Position numbers and translations under genes: made by a program. The notes under the pieces were generated by a model. That model had not been told where the DNA came from. It ran no database searches and worked only from the letters and a program-made list of their open reading frames with translations. From Aureococcus anophagefferens (Eukaryota > Sar > Pelagophyceae > Pelagomonadales > Pelagomonadaceae), in contig NW_008705566.1 of NCBI RefSeq assembly GCF_000186865.1, positions 1,791,699-1,855,698 of the forward strand: DNA of 64,000 bases, in the 5' to 3' direction. Position 1 is the first letter of the stretch, and the number at the start of each line of letters is the position of its first letter. Positions 50,209-59,167 of this stretch are shown piece after piece.

Positions 50209-50913
50209 ATGAGCCGCTTCGACCGAGGCGCGCCTCCTCCCGCGTCGCCTCCCGCGCCACCTCGAGTGCCGCAGAAGCGGGGCTCCCACTACCTCGAGGT
50301 CTATAAGGACAAGGCCGTCATCGACACCATCGACCTATCGGGACTCTCCACCTACACGCTGGGCCGCGACGCCGACGCCTGCGAGATCCCGCTGGAGCAC
50401 GCGAGCTGCTCGCGGCGGCACGCGCGGCTCGAGCGGCAGGCCGACGGGTCCGTCTGGATCGAGGACCTCGGGAGCGCGCAGGGCACGTACGTCGACGGCG
50501 CGCCGGAGCCGCTCGCGCCGCGGCGGCGGACGACGGTCGCGCCCGGCGCGTCGCTCTGCTTCGGCAGGAGCACGCGCACCTACGTCGTCCGCGCGCCCGG
50601 CGCCGCGGCGAAGCCGAAGCTCTCGGGCGACGACAAGCGGAAGCGGCTCTGGGGCGGCGCGAAGCGCGACCGACCCGGCGCGAGCGAGGCGGACCGGGAC
50701 CGCGAGTCGTCGAACCTCGAGCGCTGGGGCGCCGCCGCGGGCGCGCTCGGCGACGCCGCGCGGAGCGACAAGTTCCTCGCCCTCATGGGCGCGAAGAAGC
50801 ACAAGGTCGCCGCGGCGCCCGCCGGCGACGCCGCGCGGAGCGACGTCCTCGCGAAGCTCGAGGACCAGTTCGAGACCGCGCGGCGCCGCGGCTACGGGTC
50901 CCGGGGGCTCTAA
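50209..50913 (+). CDS. FHA-domain protein
   Basis: 234 residues. A Pro-rich leader is followed by an FHA domain (about residues 25-120): LSTYTLGRDADACEIPLEHA, SCSRRHARLERQADGSVWIE and DLGSAQGTYVDGAPEPLAPR contain the conserved GR, SxxH and N/Q-GT elements for phosphothreonine binding. The tail is basic and has two copies of GDAARSD. It resembles NIPP1/SNIP1-like nuclear FHA proteins in splicing or phosphatase regulation, but the subtype is not certain. The stop TAA overlaps the stop of the next gene by 3 bp. Confidence 0.8.
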   Translation: MSRFDRGAPPPASPPAPPRVPQKRGSHYLEVYKDKAVIDTIDLSGLSTYTLGRDADACEIPLEHASCSRRHARLERQADGSVWIEDLGSAQGTYVDGAPEPLAPRRRTTVAPGASLCFGRSTRTYVVRAPGAAAKPKLSGDDKRKRLWGGAKRDRPGASEADRDRESSNLERWGAAAGALGDAARSDKFLALMGAKKHKVAAAPAGDAARSDVLAKLEDQFETARRRGYGSRGL

Positions 50914-53339
50914 CGCACGTACGTTATGCTCGGCAGGTCCACGTGGACCTGCGGCCCGTCCTTGCCGCAGGCCGTCCCGGCGACGTTGAGCGACGCGGGC
51001 TCGCCCCGGAACGTGGCGGCCGACGAGTCCGCGAAGAGGCCGAAGGACGCGACGCGCGTCACGCCGCAGAAGCCCGCGCCGTTGAGCGTCGCCGCGAGCA
51101 GGTCGAAGTCGAAGGCGACGTGGTGGTAGTCCGCGTCGTGACTCTGCCCGCCGAAGAGCACGCGCGTCAGCGCGGCCTTCTCCTCCAGTGAGAGGTCGCC
51201 CGCCGCGAAGAACGCCGCCAGCGCGCCCAGGTCCGGCACGGCCAGCAGCAGCGCGCCGCCCGGCTTCAAGACACGGTGCCACTCCGCGAGCGTCGCCGCG
51301 AGCGGGCTGCCCCGCGCGCCGAGCGTCGCGTGCTCGAGCACGTGCGACGCGTAGAGCGCGGCGACGGAGCCGTTCCCGAACCCTTTCAGCGCGTGCATGG
51401 GCGCGACGACGTCGACGTGGGGCCCCGGCGCGACGTCGACGATGCGCCAGCCCGGCTTCCGCGCGCGGCCGCCCACGTGGAGGAGCACGACGCCGCCGTC
51501 GTCGGGTTCGACGTCGCGGAGCGGGAACGCGCGGTCCGCGCGCGTGTCCGGCGCGACGACGTGGCGCCGCCCGGCCGCGCCAAAGGCCTCGACGTTCGCC
51601 GCGAGCGCCGCGGCGAAGTGGGCCGCCCAGCGCTCCGTGTCGAAGAGCGGCGCTTTCCGGAGCCGCGCGTCCTGCGCTTTGCGGAGCGCGGCCCGCGCGC
51701 GCGGCCGCGCGCGGAGCCCGTCGGCGAGGTCCTCGTAGTCCTTCAAGCTAAACGCCTCCGTCAGGCCCTCGAGGCGCGCGGCGCGCAGCGCCGACGCGCC
51801 GTAGCGCGCCTCCATGCGGCTCCCCGCGAGCGACACGACGGGCGCGCCCGCCCAGAGCGCGTCCTGGACGACGGTGTGGCCCGTCTTCGCGGTCGTGTCC
51901 AGAACGACGTCGAACTGGGACTTGGTCCAGTGGTGGTCGATCCAGGGCTGGAGGTCCAGGGCCTCGAGCCGCGACGGGTGCACGCCGCGCGCCGCGAGCT
52001 CCGCTTTCAGCAAGGGGACCGCGTGGACGTGGAGCTTGTAGCGCAGGAGCCGCAGGACGGCGTCGCCGTCGCTCCGGCGCAGCGCGTTCGCCCAGACCGT
52101 GAAGATGTCCGGGTCCATCTTCTGGAAGTTGGACACGACGCCGAAGGAGAAGGGCGCGTGTGACGCGACGCCAACGTCCGCGGCCGTCGCGCGCGGCCGT
52201 TGGCGGCAGGAGCCGACGAGGTTCGCGTGGTCCGCGGGCAGGTAGCTCGTCGCGCCGCCGAGGACGAGCAGCGGCTCCAGAAACTCGTCGCCCGCCGCCT
52301 CGACGCGCGCGGCCGCGCCGTCGGCGACGAGGCCGTCGACGAAGTCCGCGCCCGTCGTCTGCGGCCAGCCCAAAAAGCTCAGCTTCAGCACGCGGGCGAG
52401 GGCCGGGTCGCCGAGGAGGGGCAGCCCGCTGCCGAGCGTGTGGCCGTGGAGGTCCAGGACGACGTCGAGGCCGCGCTCGAGGAAGAGCGCCGCGGCCTCG
52501 GCCGGCGACGACCCTTCGACGTCGACGAAGCGCGCGCCCAGCGCGCCGCTCGCGTTGCGCCGCCACCACGAGTCCGTCGTCGCGAGGGCGAAGCAGTAGA
52601 CCTCGACGTCGTCGCGCGCGTCCAGCGCGAGGAGCGCGCCGCGGAGCGACGCGGAGACGGGGTGGACGCCGAAATCCGCGGACACGAAGCCGACGCGGAT
52701 CGCGTCGCGGTGTTTCCGTCGCGGCGCGACCGTCCGGGACGCCGCCGGCGCCGCGGCGAAGGCCTGGGCGCGGCTCAGGTCGCGGAGCGTCGCCGGCGGC
52801 AGGAGCGCCGCGACCTGGGCGACGCCCAGCGCCTCGACGCTCGGCGCGGACGTGTTGGCGCTCCGCGCGGCCTCGCGCGCGACGCGCGCGACGTCGTCGT
52901 CGAAGCGCGCCCAGTCGCAGATCCAGGCCTTGGTCTTGACGAGCTTCGCGCGCGCGTCGCGCGCCGTCGCCGCGTCGCCCGCCGCCGCCGCGGCGTCGCG
53001 CGCGTTGCCGAGCGCCAACGCCGCGCCCGCGGCGTCGTACTTGGCCGACAGGCAGTCGCCGAGGTGGAGCCAGGACCGCGCCTCGCCCGGGTCCCGCCTC
53101 ACGGCGCCGAGAAAGGCCTCGGCGGCCGCGGCCACGTCGCCGAGGGCGTGGTGCGCCCAGCCGAGGTAGTGGGCCAGGCTCGGCCGCACTCCGTCTTCCC
53201 CGCGGGATGCCAGCGCCGCCTCGGCGAGTTGTGCAACGCGCCGCGCCTCGCCGCGGCCGTGGGCCGCGACGATCTCCTCGCGCGGACCGCACCAGGCCAC
53301 CGAGTGCAGCAGAAGCAGCACGAAGGCAGCATGCCGCAT
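50910..53339 (-). CDS. Signal-peptide-bearing O-GlcNAc transferase-like (GT41) protein fused to a methyltransferase-like domain
   Basis: 809 residues. The N terminus is a signal peptide (RHAAFVLLLLHSVAWCG). TPR-like helices follow (LAHYLGWAHHALGDVAAAAE, SWLHLGDCLSAKYDAAGAAL). The middle is a GT41/OGT catalytic region: IRVGFVSADFGVHPVSASLR, VLDLHGHTLGSGL, KLSFLGWPQTTGADFVDGLV, FSFGVVSNFQKMDPDIFTVW and TAKTGHTVVQDALWAGAPVV. After about residue 590 comes a type-11 methyltransferase-like region (VDVAPGPHVDVVAPMHALKG, SHVLEHATLGARG, LKPGGALLLAVPDLGALAAF). OGT is normally cytosolic or nuclear; a signal peptide suggests glycosylation in the secretory pathway, like EOGT or SPINDLY-type variants. The start was set at the ATG of the signal peptide. 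Confidence 0.8.
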   Translation of the reverse strand: MRHAAFVLLLLHSVAWCGPREEIVAAHGRGEARRVAQLAEAALASRGEDGVRPSLAHYLGWAHHALGDVAAAAEAFLGAVRRDPGEARSWLHLGDCLSAKYDAAGAALALGNARDAAAAAGDAATARDARAKLVKTKAWICDWARFDDDVARVAREAARSANTSAPSVEALGVAQVAALLPPATLRDLSRAQAFAAAPAASRTVAPRRKHRDAIRVGFVSADFGVHPVSASLRGALLALDARDDVEVYCFALATTDSWWRRNASGALGARFVDVEGSSPAEAAALFLERGLDVVLDLHGHTLGSGLPLLGDPALARVLKLSFLGWPQTTGADFVDGLVADGAAARVEAAGDEFLEPLLVLGGATSYLPADHANLVGSCRQRPRATAADVGVASHAPFSFGVVSNFQKMDPDIFTVWANALRRSDGDAVLRLLRYKLHVHAVPLLKAELAARGVHPSRLEALDLQPWIDHHWTKSQFDVVLDTTAKTGHTVVQDALWAGAPVVSLAGSRMEARYGASALRAARLEGLTEAFSLKDYEDLADGLRARPRARAALRKAQDARLRKAPLFDTERWAAHFAAALAANVEAFGAAGRRHVVAPDTRADRAFPLRDVEPDDGGVVLLHVGGRARKPGWRIVDVAPGPHVDVVAPMHALKGFGNGSVAALYASHVLEHATLGARGSPLAATLAEWHRVLKPGGALLLAVPDLGALAAFFAAGDLSLEEKAALTRVLFGGQSHDADYHHVAFDFDLLAATLNGAGFCGVTRVASFGLFADSSAATFRGEPASLNVAGTACGKDGPQVHVDLPSITYVR

Positions 53340-53365
53340 CGCGCGGCAGCCCAGCGGAATTAAGT

Positions 53366-54893
53366 TCAACAACCCGTTTTTAGGCGCCGCATGCGCGCGT
53401 GTAGCTCGGCGACCTCCTCCTCCCCGAGGGACTGCTCGCTATCCGCAGCCTCGGCGACGTCGCTATCCGCAGGCTCGTCGCCGTCGCCAAACATTTGCGC
53501 GTATAGCTCGGCGGTCGAGATCTCCTCCTCCCCGAAGGGCTGCTCGCTCGCCGCAGGCTCGTCGCCGTCGCTGACTTCGTCCTCCTTTGTCTCCCACTCA
53601 GGCTCGCTCGCGCCATCGGCGTCCGTGATGTTCCACTCTTTCAGCAGGTAGCCCGGACCTCCCGTGGACCATCTGGTGGTACCAACGGACAAAGCGATCG
53701 CTGGTCCGCTCGCCGATGAAGACGACGCGGTTCGGCTCCCCGCGAAGATCGGGCGTGTCCGCGTGCTCCGGATGGATGCCGCGCAATAAGGTTGTCTCGT
53801 TCCGGATCCACAACACCGCGGCGCTTCGGCCCCGGACCTCATGGCCGAGGGCGGTGATCACGATGTCGGGATCGAACGTCAGGCTCAGATCGCGGGCGTG
53901 ATCTTCCTCCTGGTAGCTGTGGAGCTGAGCCTTGCGGAAGATGAACGAAGCCAGGCTCTCGTAGTCGAACGGCGCGCCGCGGTAGGGATCGCCCGTGTTA
54001 TCGATGATCTGCTTCTGCCAATCCTCGGGGTCGGCCTTGTGGAAGGCGTCCATGACCTCGAGGGCGCGCTCGTTCTCGCGGCTCACGCGCTCGAGCAAGG
54101 GAATCGGAATGATCGGTTGGTCTAGACTTGGGTCCGCGGGATCGGGTCGCACCGTAAGGCTAATGGGGCAGAAGCCACCAATCTTCCAACTCCAAATCGG
54201 TTCATTGATTGGTCTACTAGTAAAATCGCTGGGCGCGGTGAACCGGCGGGGCTCAATCAAGATCCACCCATCGTGTTCCTTCGCTGCTTCGATAACTTCG
54301 CCCACTAGACACCAGCCCACGATATTCGACCGCATGTCCGGCGCCTCGTGCAGCGCCACCTTACTGCCATCAGTGCTCACCGAATGACGAACACGCCACT
54401 GCCGCCGCCGCAGCCAGATGTCGCCGCCGCGGCGCTCCTCCTTGTATACACTGAGCGTTAGTTCGTAGATGTGGCAGAGAAGGTTTTCGAGGAAGAGGAG
54501 CATCCTCCCAGCCACACTCGGAGGATGAGATCTCACATCGTCCGGGAACTTCTCTATGAATTTTGACGTCAGCTCAGGTTGCTGTGCCACATTTCTGAGC
54601 CACTCATTGTCGGAGGACCCGTCGGCCCACTCGACTGACGTCGCGCGCGCCATCGACCGAAGCAGGACCAGACAGCTCAACATCGAGGCTTGGCGATTCT
54701 GGTCGTCGAAAAGTGAGTCGAAACGGGCTTTCGCCGCCGCGACTTTTTCCCAACACATCTTGTTGTTAATCATTCCAAGAGCGGCGCCGACGATCTCCTC
54801 GCCGTCGCCGATGGCTTTGACCAACACGCCCTCGAACCACTTCCGCTCCTCCTCCGTGCGGCGCTCGGGGGTGCGCGCCTCGAGGGCAGCCAT
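53366..54893 (-). CDS. SH3-like domain protein of unknown function, with one-base frameshift
   Basis: The first frame (54893-53598) gives 431 residues. Residues about 165-225 look like an SH3-type barrel (WRVRHSVSTDGSKVALHEAP, VGWCLVGEVIEAAKEHDGWI). Other parts (KFIEKFPDDVRSHPPSVAGR, DPYRGAPFDYESLASFIFRK) are not recognised. At about 53660 the reading moves by one base into an acidic tail with two repeats (DGDEPAASEQPFGEEEI; DGDEPADSDVAEAADSEQ). Dropping one A in GGGAGGTCC makes 1,528 nt into 1,527 and gives 508 residues, so an assembly error or recent mutation is likely. Codon use is less GC-rich than in the neighbours. Confidence 0.55.
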
Positions 54894-55011
54894 CGCGTTC
54901 GAACTCGCCCCAACTAGCGGCGCCGCCCGGCCGTCTATCCAGCAGCCATGCGCTTTCAGTGCTACAAGTGCACTGCACTTTGCACCCCAAAAGCGCGCCG
55001 GCAAGAAGACG

Positions 55012-56988
55012 ATGTTCCTCTTGCCGGTCGTCGCCCTGGCGGCGGCGGCCAGCTCCGAGGACGACGTCTACGAGCGGGTCTACAGCGTGCAGAACCTGCA
55101 CGACGAGGCCGACGTGCTCTGGCTGCGGTCCGAGGCCGGCTCGAGCAGCGTGGGCCGCGTCTTCGACGCCGTCGCGAAGCACGACGCGTCGCGGCTGCAG
55201 ACGCGGCGCGCGGCGGCGGCGGGCATCCTGCCGGCCTACTTCTTCTTCGGCCCGCGGGGCGCGGCCAAGGAGCGGCCGCGGCCGCGGGTCCGCGGCTCGC
55301 AGACCATCGACGAGGCCGGCATCGCGAACCGGACGCAGGTCGTCGTCTGCAACACGCGGGAGCTGCGCGACAGCGAGCTCTGCGGCGGCCTGGTGGACGA
55401 GTCCTACTGGGCGGCCCTCGAGGCGGCCTTCGCCGAGGACCGCGGCGCCGTCGACGGCGACGCGTACGACGCGGACGCGCGGCTCGCCTTGGCCTGCGCG
55501 CTCGGCGACCGGAACCACTTCCCGCAGGCCAAGGTCGAGTTGAGGGAGAGCCTGCGGGGCGGCGCCGACGCGGCGCGCCTCGCCCTGGGGCGCGTCATGG
55601 TCGTCGCGGCGATTCTGGACGGCGGCGGCCGGCGGCCGGATTTCATGGCGGACGTCCGCGCCTTGGTCGACGACGTCGACGGCACCATGGCCTTCGGGGC
55701 GCGCGTCGCCGGCGCGCGCGCGGGGCGCGTGCTGCGGTCGGAGTGCGCCGGAAACGCGCCGGATTTGAGCGTCATCGCGAAGGCGCTCGCCGCCGGGGCC
55801 GACGTCCTCGAGGCGGACGCGCACGGCCGGGTGCCGGTCGTCCTGGCGGCGTCCGCGGGCCACGCGAAGCTGCTGAAGATCCTGTGCGGGACGGCGGCGC
55901 CGCCGGCGCCGGCGCTCGCCATCGCGGCCAAGGCCGCGGCGGCCGACGGCGACGCGGCGGTGTTAGAGGCGCTCGTCGCGCACTGCGGCCTCCCGTCGGA
56001 AGCGCTGCCGCCGCGCTCGTGGTACGCCAGGGACATGGGCGAGGAGCGGCGGCGCGTCGAAAAGTTCCTGGCGACGTGGTCCCGGAGCGCGGCCGCGGGC
56101 GCGGCCGCCGCGGGCCGCGGCGCCGTCAGACGCGCGGCCGCGGCGCTGTCGGCGGCCCGGGCCGCCGCGGCGCGCGCCGTCGGCGGCACTCAGGCCGCCG
56201 CGCGGCGCGCCTACGACGGCGCCCGGGGGTCCGCGCGGCGCGCCGTCGACGGCCTCGTCGGCCGCGCGGTCGCGGTCGCGGCCGCGGCCAAAGCGGCGCT
56301 GGCCTTTGGGGTGGCGACCTGCGTGCCGTCGCCCCTCGGCTTCGCGGCCGTCGCGGCGCCCTTTCTAGGCGTCCTGGCCGCGAACTGGCGGTCGCACCGT
56401 CCGCGGCGCGACCGCGCGTGGGACCTCCGCGACGACGCGCGCGGCCGCTACCTCGAGGCGCTGGACCGCGAGATCGACGCGCTCCGGTCGCCGAAGCGGG
56501 GCGCGCGGGACCCGCCGGCCGCGGCCGCGGCGCTCCTCGACGAGGCGCGGCGGCTCGTCCGCGACGTGCGGGACGCGCGCGACCCGGCGCCCGCCGCGAG
56601 GACCGGCGCGCGGCGCGACGTGCAAATCGTCCGGGACCCGCCGGGCGCCGCGTCACCGGCGACGCCCGCGCGCAAGGCGGCGCGGAGCTTGGAGGCCCTC
56701 GCGGCGCTCCGCGAGCTCGACCCGCGCGCGCTGCCGAACGACGCGCTCGAGGTCGTCGACGAGCTCCTGCCGGAGCTCACGCGCAAGGTCGCGCGGGAGA
56801 TCGCGCGGCGGGCGAGCCGCGTCCAGGCCACGGACCTGACGGAGTGCGTCGTCTGCCTCGAGGACTCGCGCCAGGTCGCCTTCTCCTGCGGCCACCTCTG
56901 CGTCTGCGAGGCGTGCGCCGCGGACATCGCCGAGTGCCCCCTCTGCCGGAGCCCCGTACGCACGAAGCGCCGCATCTACTTCGACTAA
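55012..56988 (+). CDS. Ankyrin-like and C-terminal RING finger protein, probable E3 ligase
   Basis: 658 residues from ATG 55012, where a possible signal peptide (MFLLPVVALAAAASSEDD) starts. The first 300 residues include ankyrin-like helices (ALAAGADVLEADAHGRVPVV, LAASAGHAKLLKILCG). A long Ala/Arg-rich helical part has a hydrophobic stretch (VAVAAAAKAALAFGVATCVP, LGFAAVAAPFLGVLAANW) near 420-460 that may be a membrane hairpin. The C terminus is a C3HC4 RING of the IAP/MUL1 type (CVVCLEDSRQVAFSCGHLCV, CEACAADIAECPLCRSPVRT). It probably ubiquitinates targets near a membrane. It is head to head with the SH3-like gene (119 bp between ATGs). Confidence 0.68.
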   Translation: MFLLPVVALAAAASSEDDVYERVYSVQNLHDEADVLWLRSEAGSSSVGRVFDAVAKHDASRLQTRRAAAAGILPAYFFFGPRGAAKERPRPRVRGSQTIDEAGIANRTQVVVCNTRELRDSELCGGLVDESYWAALEAAFAEDRGAVDGDAYDADARLALACALGDRNHFPQAKVELRESLRGGADAARLALGRVMVVAAILDGGGRRPDFMADVRALVDDVDGTMAFGARVAGARAGRVLRSECAGNAPDLSVIAKALAAGADVLEADAHGRVPVVLAASAGHAKLLKILCGTAAPPAPALAIAAKAAAADGDAAVLEALVAHCGLPSEALPPRSWYARDMGEERRRVEKFLATWSRSAAAGAAAAGRGAVRRAAAALSAARAAAARAVGGTQAAARRAYDGARGSARRAVDGLVGRAVAVAAAAKAALAFGVATCVPSPLGFAAVAAPFLGVLAANWRSHRPRRDRAWDLRDDARGRYLEALDREIDALRSPKRGARDPPAAAAALLDEARRLVRDVRDARDPAPAARTGARRDVQIVRDPPGAASPATPARKAARSLEALAALRELDPRALPNDALEVVDELLPELTRKVAREIARRASRVQATDLTECVVCLEDSRQVAFSCGHLCVCEACAADIAECPLCRSPVRTKRRIYFD

Positions 56989-57358
56989 AGGAAGGGGGTG
57001 CTGTGTGTTCTCGTTCTTGGGAGGTCTGCCATAGCTGTGTTTAAGCGCTTCAAGAACGTTCATTGAAGCTTCAATCCGCGGCTCTCAAGCGTCAAGCGTG
57101 TGGCAATAGACGCCGAGGCTGAGCCTGAGGCCGAGCCTCTGAAAACTCCGACTCCCGCGGTCCCTCCCCGGGCCCCCTACGTTTAGAGACGCGTCAAGGC
57201 AATAGACGCCGGCAGTCGGCGCCCGCGCCGTCCTCGCGCCCTCGCATCGCCGCGCCGGACCGCGCCCGCGCGCCCTCGCCCGCGCCGTCCTCGCGCCCTC
57301 GCGCCGCCGCGCCGAACCGCGCCCGCGCGCCCTCGATCCGCTCCAAAAACGCAACAAC
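56989..57358. other. Intergenic region with direct repeats
   Basis: No gene is seen. A 14-bp direct repeat GGCAATAGACGCCG occurs at 57102-57115 and 57198-57211, a hairpin GCTTCAA/TTGAAGC lies near 57048-57070, and the 57-bp tandem pair listed next precedes the small membrane protein ATG. Confidence 0.6.
57222..57335. repeat. 57-bp tandem duplication (two copies)
   Basis: Copies 57222-57278 and 57279-57335 differ at only a few positions; each starts CCCGCGCCGTCCTCGCGCCC and ends GCGCGCCCTCG. They lie just upstream of ATG 57359, so in its 5' leader or promoter. Confidence 0.85.
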
Positions 57359-57814
57359 ATGGCGACCCTCCTCCGGTCCTCGACGAAGAGCCCGCTCGAG
57401 CAGAGCGCCGACAAGATGGTCGAGAGCGTGCGGGAGGCGACGAAGAAGCTGGCCGGGGACGCGTCGACGGCCATGAAGCTGCCGGGCGCGTCGCTGAACC
57501 AGCGGCTCAAGACGTACGGCACGGCCGTGACCGTCGGCGTCTTCATCGGCGCCGCGGTGACGTCCGGCGTGCTCGCGGGGATCATCTCCCTCGCGGCGTG
57601 GAAGTCGTCGGCGCTCCGCGAGGCCGCGGACGAGGCCGTGCGCCTCGCGCGCGCGGCCGTGGGCAAGGAGACGCCGCGCAGGCCGCGACGAGACTCGGAC
57701 CCGCCGCGACGAGACTCGGACGCGGCCGCGGGCGACGGCGACGACGAGGTCCAGCAGCTCCGGGACCGCGTCGCCCTGCTCGAGCACGAGGTCGCGAAGC
57801 TCAAGAGCCAGTAG
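57359..57814 (+). CDS. Small membrane protein with C-terminal coiled coil, unknown function
   Basis: 151 residues. A helical N-terminal part (SADKMVESVREATKKLAGDA) is followed by one membrane helix near residues 60-80 (GTAVTVGVFIGAAVTSGVLA, GIISLAAW). A basic Arg/Asp stretch with a repeated RRDSD motif follows, and the end is a coiled coil (EVQQLRDRVALLEHEVAKLK). I do not recognise the family; organelle or ER tethering is possible. The gene is tail to tail with the zinc-knuckle gene, 146 bp apart. Confidence 0.6.
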   Translation: MATLLRSSTKSPLEQSADKMVESVREATKKLAGDASTAMKLPGASLNQRLKTYGTAVTVGVFIGAAVTSGVLAGIISLAAWKSSALREAADEAVRLARAAVGKETPRRPRRDSDPPRRDSDAAAGDGDDEVQQLRDRVALLEHEVAKLKSQ

Positions 57815-57960
57815 CGAGCTAGGTCGGAATATGCGTCGATAGACGTGTCGATAGAAGGGGGGGACAGAAGCGAGGGGTGGGACCCGGGGGGGCTCGCGCC
57901 CGGGCGGTTCTTGGTCTCGGGCACGCGGCCGGCTTGCGCGCGTCGGCCCGGAGGGAGCGC

Positions 57961-58845
57961 CTAGTAGCGGCCGCCGCCGCCGCCGTTGGGGCAGTCGCGG
58001 GAGATGTGGCCCATCTCGCCGCAGTTGTAGCAGGCGCGGTCGCCGCCGCCCATGCCGCCGCCGCCGCCGCCGAAGGACGCGAAGGCGTCGTCGCGGCCGC
58101 CACCGGGCCCGTTCGGGCAGTCGCGGCTGATGTGGCCCGTCTGCCCGCAGTTGTAGCAGGCCCGGTCGCCGCCGCCGCCGGAGCGGCCGCCGAAGGACGC
58201 GAAGGCCGCGTCGCGGTCGGCGCTCTGGCCGCTCGGCGGGTTCGGGCAGTCGCGGCTGATGTGGCCCGTCTGGCCGCAGTTGTAGCACGCGCGGTCGCCG
58301 CCGCCGCCGCCGGAGCGGCCGCCGAAGGACGCGAAGGCGTCGTCGGCGGGGCGGTCGCCGTCGGGCCGCTCGCCCGGGCGGCCGCCGCCCGCCGCCGCGC
58401 GCTCGCGGTAGGCCGCCTTGACCTTCTTCGCCTCCTCGGACTCGGCGTTCGCGACCTTGGCGCGCTGCACGTCCGCGGGCAGGAAGGTCTTCATGGCCTT
58501 TTGGACGTCGTCGACCCAGCCCTCGCCCTGGGTCGCGTTGCGGATGACGATCTCGAGCTCGCGCGCGTTGCCGAAGGACGCGAGCTTCGCGCCGTCGAGC
58601 TTCGCCTTCTCGAAGATCTTGACGAGTTTCGCCTCGCGGTCCGTGCGGATGAAGGCCGGCGTCGCGCGCAGCTTGCCCGTGGCGACGAGGGCGTCGCAGA
58701 GGGCCTTGACGACGTCGGCGGCGGACCAGGACGCGTCGCACGCGGCTTCGACGACGGGCTCCTCGGCCTTGGCCGACGTCAGCGCGATCTTCGGCTTCTC
58801 GGGGCCGGGGCTCCCCGGCGCGTCGCCGAGGCCGAGCGCGCCCAT
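57961..58845 (-). CDS. CCHC zinc-knuckle nucleic-acid-binding protein
   Basis: 294 residues from ATG 58845. The N-terminal half is a helical domain (VVKALCDALVATGKLRATPA, REAKLVKIFEKAKLDGAKLA, WVDDVQKAMKTFLPADVQRA) that I do not recognise. The C-terminal half holds three near-identical CCHC knuckles (CYNCGQTGHISRDCP twice, CYNCGEMGHISRDCP) separated by Gly-rich linkers and repeats of AFASFGG, like CNBP/GIS2 RNA-binding proteins. The frame is open upstream back to a possible acceptor (CACCGTAG) at about 58893, so a short 5' exon probably exists. It may act in translation or mRNA binding. Confidence 0.8.
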   Translation of the reverse strand: MGALGLGDAPGSPGPEKPKIALTSAKAEEPVVEAACDASWSAADVVKALCDALVATGKLRATPAFIRTDREAKLVKIFEKAKLDGAKLASFGNARELEIVIRNATQGEGWVDDVQKAMKTFLPADVQRAKVANAESEEAKKVKAAYRERAAAGGGRPGERPDGDRPADDAFASFGGRSGGGGGDRACYNCGQTGHISRDCPNPPSGQSADRDAAFASFGGRSGGGGDRACYNCGQTGHISRDCPNGPGGGRDDAFASFGGGGGGMGGGDRACYNCGEMGHISRDCPNGGGGGRY

Positions 58846-59167
58846 CTCGGGCACGGGCGCGGGCTGGGCGGCTTCATCCTCGGCGTCGGCCTACGGTGGC
58901 GTCGGTTTGCCAGACGGCGGTCTCTCGTGTTCTGAGGGCGTCGCGCGGGCCGTCGGGCGTCGGAGCCGGCTCTCGTTGCCAGCGATGGCGCGCGCGCGGT
59001 GAGCGCTGCGACGCGCGACGAAAGACCGCTGCATTTCGCGGACGCGGCGCGCGCACCCAGGTAGACATGATCACAAGCGGACGCTGGCTCTCTCAATCGC
59101 CAACCAGCCTCGAGACGGCAACAAGTTGAAGCTCGAGGTGACGATGTTGCACCTACCCCGCCCAAAC
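58846..59167. other. Divergent intergenic region between zinc-knuckle and ADH genes
   Basis: No complete gene is seen. It probably contains the 5' exon or leader of the zinc-knuckle gene and the promoters of both genes. Confidence 0.4.

Noticed and set aside
53652..53664. An 11-nt GT..AG segment that might be a micro-intron in the SH3-like gene
   Set aside because: Too short for splicing and does not restore the downstream frame; a one-base indel explains it better.
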